This document shows, piece by piece, positions 61,131 through 64,000 of a stretch of 64,000 bases of DNA. The DNA lies in NCBI RefSeq assembly GCF_000768315.1, contig NZ_AQQX01000001.1, positions 558,001 through 622,000 of the forward strand, given 5' to 3'. The position numbers and the translations under genes were made by a program. Below the pieces are notes generated by a model. It saw only the letters and a program-made list of their open reading frames with translations, ran no database searches and was not told the origin of the DNA. This DNA comes from Pseudooceanicola atlanticus. Its GTDB lineage: Bacteria; Pseudomonadota; Alphaproteobacteria; Rhodobacterales; Rhodobacteraceae. The first letter of the stretch is position 1. Each line of letters opens with the position of its first letter.

Positions 61131-62525
61131 ATGAGCGAAGAGGCAGAGGTCGAGGAGCTGGAAGAGCGGCTGGACAGCGATGACTACACGCTCGACCGCA
61201 AGGTGATCACCGGCATCCTCTATGCCGTCGACACCGAGGATCGCGAAAAGCTCGTCGAGCTGATGGAGCCGCTGCACGCCGCCGACATCGCCGACCTTCT
61301 GGAACAGATCAACGCCTTCGACCGGCGGCGGATGGTGCTGCTCTACGACAAGGAATTCGACGGCGAGATCCTGTCGGAACTGGACGAATCGATCCGCGAA
61401 GAGGTCATCACGATCCTCAACCCCGACGTGCTGGCCGAAGCCGTCCGGGAACTGGACAGCGACGACGTCGTCGACCTTCTGGAAGACTTGGAGGACGAAC
61501 AGCAGGCCGCGATCCTGGGCGCGCTGGAAGCCAGCGACCGGGTCGCCGTCCAGCAGGCGCTGACCTATCCGGAGGAATCCGCCGGCCGCCTGATGCAGCG
61601 CGAGGTCGTCGCGGCCCCCGAACACTGGAATGTCGGCCAGGCCATCGACTACATGCGCGAACGCGAGGACCTGCCGGAGCAGTTCTACCACATCATCCTG
61701 GTCGATCCCCGGATGAAGCCCGTCGCCCATGTCACCCTGGGCAAGGTCATGGCCAGCCCCCGCGTCACCCAGCTGGCCGACCTGGTGGAGCCGATGTTCC
61801 GCACGTTCTCGGCCACCGAGGACGAGGGCAACGTGGCCTATGCCTTCAACCAGTATCACCTGATCTCGGCCCCGGTGGTGGATGACGATGACCGGCTGGT
61901 CGGTGTCATCACCATCGACGACGCGATGATCGTGCTGGACGAGGAACATGACGAGGACATCCTGCGACTGGCCGGTGTGAGCGAGGAAAGCTCTCTGACC
62001 GACCGGGTGATCGACACGACGAAACGGCGGTTTCCCTGGCTGGCTGTGAACCTGGTGACGGCGATCCTGGCCTCGCTGGTGATCGCGCAGTTCGAGGCGA
62101 CGATCGCGCAATTCGTGGCGCTGGCGGTGCTGATGCCTATCGTCGCCTCGATGGGGGGCAATGCGGGGACGCAATCGCTGACCGTTGCGGTGCGATCCAT
62201 CGCGACCAAGGACCTGACCGGGGCCAACGTCTGGCGGGTGATCCGCCGCGAATGCCTGGTGGGGCTGGTGAACGGGGTGATCTTTGCGGTGGTCATGGGC
62301 ATCGTCGGGCTGATCTGGTTCGGATCGCCGGGCCTGGGCTACGTGATTGCGGCGGCCATGGTCATCAACCTGGTGATCGCCGGGCTGGCGGGAACGGTGA
62401 TCCCGGTGGCGCTGGACCGGTTCGGCATCGACCCGGCCCTGGCCTCGGGCGCCTTCGTGACAACGGTGACGGATATCGTCGGCTTCTTCGCCTTCCTGGG
62501 CCTCGCCGGGGTGATCCTGCTGTGA
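61131..62525 (+). CDS. mgtE: Magnesium transporter MgtE
   Basis: A 464-residue channel. Acidic N-domain (ADIADLLEQINAFDRRRMVLLYD), two CBS domains (VGQAIDYMRERED to VGVITIDDAMIVL), then five membrane helices from about 405 in the nucleotide count of the frame, with the selectivity region MPIVASMGGNAGTQSLTV. Cytoplasmic domains sense Mg2+ and gate the pore. ATG at 61131 follows AGAAGGAGCG. Longer upstream frame has no similarity. Confidence 0.95.
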   Translation: MSEEAEVEELEERLDSDDYTLDRKVITGILYAVDTEDREKLVELMEPLHAADIADLLEQINAFDRRRMVLLYDKEFDGEILSELDESIREEVITILNPDVLAEAVRELDSDDVVDLLEDLEDEQQAAILGALEASDRVAVQQALTYPEESAGRLMQREVVAAPEHWNVGQAIDYMREREDLPEQFYHIILVDPRMKPVAHVTLGKVMASPRVTQLADLVEPMFRTFSATEDEGNVAYAFNQYHLISAPVVDDDDRLVGVITIDDAMIVLDEEHDEDILRLAGVSEESSLTDRVIDTTKRRFPWLAVNLVTAILASLVIAQFEATIAQFVALAVLMPIVASMGGNAGTQSLTVAVRSIATKDLTGANVWRVIRRECLVGLVNGVIFAVVMGIVGLIWFGSPGLGYVIAAAMVINLVIAGLAGTVIPVALDRFGIDPALASGAFVTTVTDIVGFFAFLGLAGVILL

Positions 62526-62535
62526 GGGCGCCCGC

Positions 62536-63099
62536 GTGAGCCTGGCAGAGGAAAAGGCCGCCGCGCGCAAGGCGGCGTTTGCCCGGCGCAAGGCGGCCCA
62601 TGTGGCGGCCTGGCCCGGTGCCAGCGGCGTGCTGTCCGAGGTGCTGGCCGGCCATCGTGGCGTGCCGGTTTCGGGCTATTTGCCGATCCGGACAGAGATT
62701 GACCCCCGTCCCGCCATGGCCGAGGCCGCGGCCTGGGGGCCTGTGGGCGTGCCGGTGATCGTCGCCAATGGCGCGCCGCTGACCTTTGCCCGGTGGGAGC
62801 CCGAGGGCCAGCTGGTCGACGGCCCCTTCGGCGCGCAGATCCCCGCCGAGCAGGTGGCGATGGTGCCGCAGATCGTGATCGTGCCGCTCGTTGCCTTCAC
62901 CCGCGACGGGGCGCGGCTGGGCTATGGCGGCGGGTTCTACGACCGCACGCTGGAAGGGCTGCGCGCCGAGGGGCCGGTTCTGGCCATCGGCTTTGCCTAT
63001 GCCGCGCAGGAGGCCGAGGCGCTGCCCCATGATCCGCTCGACCAGCCGCTGGACATGATCGTGACCGAGGCGGGGGTTATCGAGGTGGGCAACGCCTGA
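62536..63099 (+). CDS. 5-formyltetrahydrofolate cyclo-ligase
   Basis: A 187-residue enzyme making 5,10-methenyl-THF from 5-formyl-THF with ATP. Basic start KAAARKAAFARRKAAH, then VPVSGYLPIRTEIDPRPAM, and the ATP loop RLGYGGGFYDRTL near the end. GTG start at 62536, 10 bases after the mgtE stop. Family also called FthC or YgfA. Co-transcription with mgtE is probable but the functions are unrelated. Confidence 0.92.
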   Translation: MSLAEEKAAARKAAFARRKAAHVAAWPGASGVLSEVLAGHRGVPVSGYLPIRTEIDPRPAMAEAAAWGPVGVPVIVANGAPLTFARWEPEGQLVDGPFGAQIPAEQVAMVPQIVIVPLVAFTRDGARLGYGGGFYDRTLEGLRAEGPVLAIGFAYAAQEAEALPHDPLDQPLDMIVTEAGVIEVGNA

Positions 63100-63190
63100 A
63101 CCTGAGCTTGTGCGGGGCGCGATCCATCAATGATGGACCATCCCCCGGCCTTGCGATAAGAGCGCTGAGACGCTGGCGAGGAGGCCCGAC

Positions 63191-64000
63191 ATGTCCGCCC
63201 ATGGCACCCCGATCCCGATGCAATCCGCCCCTTGCGGGCCGCTGAACGGCACCGCGAATGTGCCCGGTGACAAGTCGATCTCGCACCGGTCGCTGATCCT
63301 CGGCGCGCTGTCCGTCGGCGAGACGAAGATCTCCGGGCTTCTGGAAGGTCAGGACGTTCTGGATACCGCAAAGGCCATGCGGGCCTTCGGCGCCGAGGTC
63401 ACCGATCTGGGCGAGGGCAACTGGTCGGTTCACGGCGTCGGCGTCGGCGGCTTTGCCGAACCTGCGAATGTGATCTATTGCGGCAATTCCGGCACCGGCG
63501 TGCGGCTGATCATGGGGGCCATGGCGACCTCGGCGATCACGGCGACCTTCACCGGCGATGCCAGCCTGAACAAACGGCCGATGGCGCGGGTCACCGATCC
63601 GCTGGCGCTGTTCGGAGCGCAGGCCGTCGGGCGCGACGGCGGGCGGCTGCCCATGACCATCGTCGGCGCGGCAGACCCCGTGCCGGTGCGCTACGAGGTG
63701 CCGGTGCCTTCGGCCCAGGTGAAATCCGCGGTGCTTCTGGCCGGGCTGAACGCCCCGGGCCAGACCGTGGTGATCGAACGCGAGGCGACCCGCGATCATA
63801 CCGAACGCATGCTGGCAGGCTTCGGCGCCGAGATCACGACAGAGGTCACGGAAGAGGGCCGCGTCATCACCCTGACCGGCCAGCCCGAGCTGAAGCCGCA
63901 GGTGATCGCCGTGCCGCGCGACCCGTCCTCGGCCGCCTTCCCGGTCTGCGCGGCGCTGATCGTGCCGGGATCGGACGTACTGGTGCCCAATATCGGGCTG
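63191..64000 (+). CDS. aroA: 3-phosphoshikimate 1-carboxyvinyltransferase (EPSP synthase), partial
   Basis: Penultimate step to chorismate. The first 270 residues are visible and the frame runs off the right edge. [46 protein letters not shown] and [17 protein letters not shown] follow the class II pattern (as in the Agrobacterium CP4 enzyme), including RDHTE. The glycine in GNSGTG at the site where CP4 has alanine is noted. ATG at 63191. Confidence 0.95.
   Translation, partial: MSAHGTPIPMQSAPCGPLNGTANVPGDKSISHRSLILGALSVGETKISGLLEGQDVLDTAKAMRAFGAEVTDLGEGNWSVHGVGVGGFAEPANVIYCGNSGTGVRLIMGAMATSAITATFTGDASLNKRPMARVTDPLALFGAQAVGRDGGRLPMTIVGAADPVPVRYEVPVPSAQVKSAVLLAGLNAPGQTVVIEREATRDHTERMLAGFGAEITTEVTEEGRVITLTGQPELKPQVIAVPRDPSSAAFPVCAALIVPGSDVLVPNIGL

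Noticed and set aside
1-64000. tRNA genes, CRISPR arrays, insertion sequences, prophage
   Set aside because: No T-loop-like cloverleaf, no regularly spaced repeats and no transposase, integrase or phage structural protein was recognised by reading; no dedicated search could be run.

Overview
The window is a chromosomal segment of a high-GC alphaproteobacterium, most probably a marine-type member of the Rhodobacterales (Roseobacter/Paracoccaceae group). Supporting signs are a ChvI/ChvG pair followed by the short HprK-RapZ-EIIA-HPr set, a (2S)-methylsuccinyl-CoA dehydrogenase of the ethylmalonyl-CoA pathway, a TIGR02186/TSUP pair, DUF6732 and DUF1636 proteins, a PraR/PhrR-like regulator and a CbiG-CobJ fusion. 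No insertion sequence, prophage, CRISPR array or tRNA was recognised. Species cannot be named from this alone.

1-14.4 kb: a lytic transglycosylase fragment, then a cobalamin (B12) region in two blocks. On the minus strand are DUF1636-cobC-cobD. On the plus strand are DUF6732-cbiX-cobH(fused)-cobL-cobI-cbiG/cobJ-cobM. A degenerate receiver protein and a glutathionyl-hydroquinone reductase lie between the blocks. Several corrin ring and nucleotide-loop genes are missing and must lie elsewhere. A conserved hypothetical gene and an adenylate kinase follow.

14.6-25.5 kb: a TRAP transporter runs into a tight catabolic operon (SDR dehydrogenase, crotonase, MarR regulator, feruloyl-CoA-synthase-like ligase, amidohydrolase). 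Opposite are alanine dehydrogenase, a BKACE (beta-keto acid cleavage enzyme) and a GntR regulator. Together they look like import and CoA-dependent side-chain shortening of a hydroxycinnamate-like acid. This is the best candidate for a little-described system here.

25.9-41 kb: a fasciclin protein, a Hint-domain protein, an AT-rich gene-free stretch, methylsuccinyl-CoA dehydrogenase, a TSUP permease, a 58-residue unlisted ORF, DUF3859-pckA, then chvI-chvG-hprK-rapZ-EIIA-HPr-acyltransferase, and convergently a TIGR02186/TSUP operon.

41-50.4 kb, minus strand: a BMP-type (purine nucleoside-like) ABC transporter, rimI-tsaB, nfuA, a VOC/hydrolase/Usp operon and an MFS carrier.

50.5-64 kb: RNase P RNA, an LLM flavoprotein, rpmG, a GNAT, a Bax inhibitor-1 protein, a DUF1127 protein and divergent LysR, a quinone oxidoreductase, a PraR-like regulator, hisN, two purine deaminases (8-oxoguanine and guanine), mgtE, a 5-formyl-THF cyclo-ligase and the start of aroA. 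A palindromic extragenic repeat occurs three times, twice inside the cob operon.
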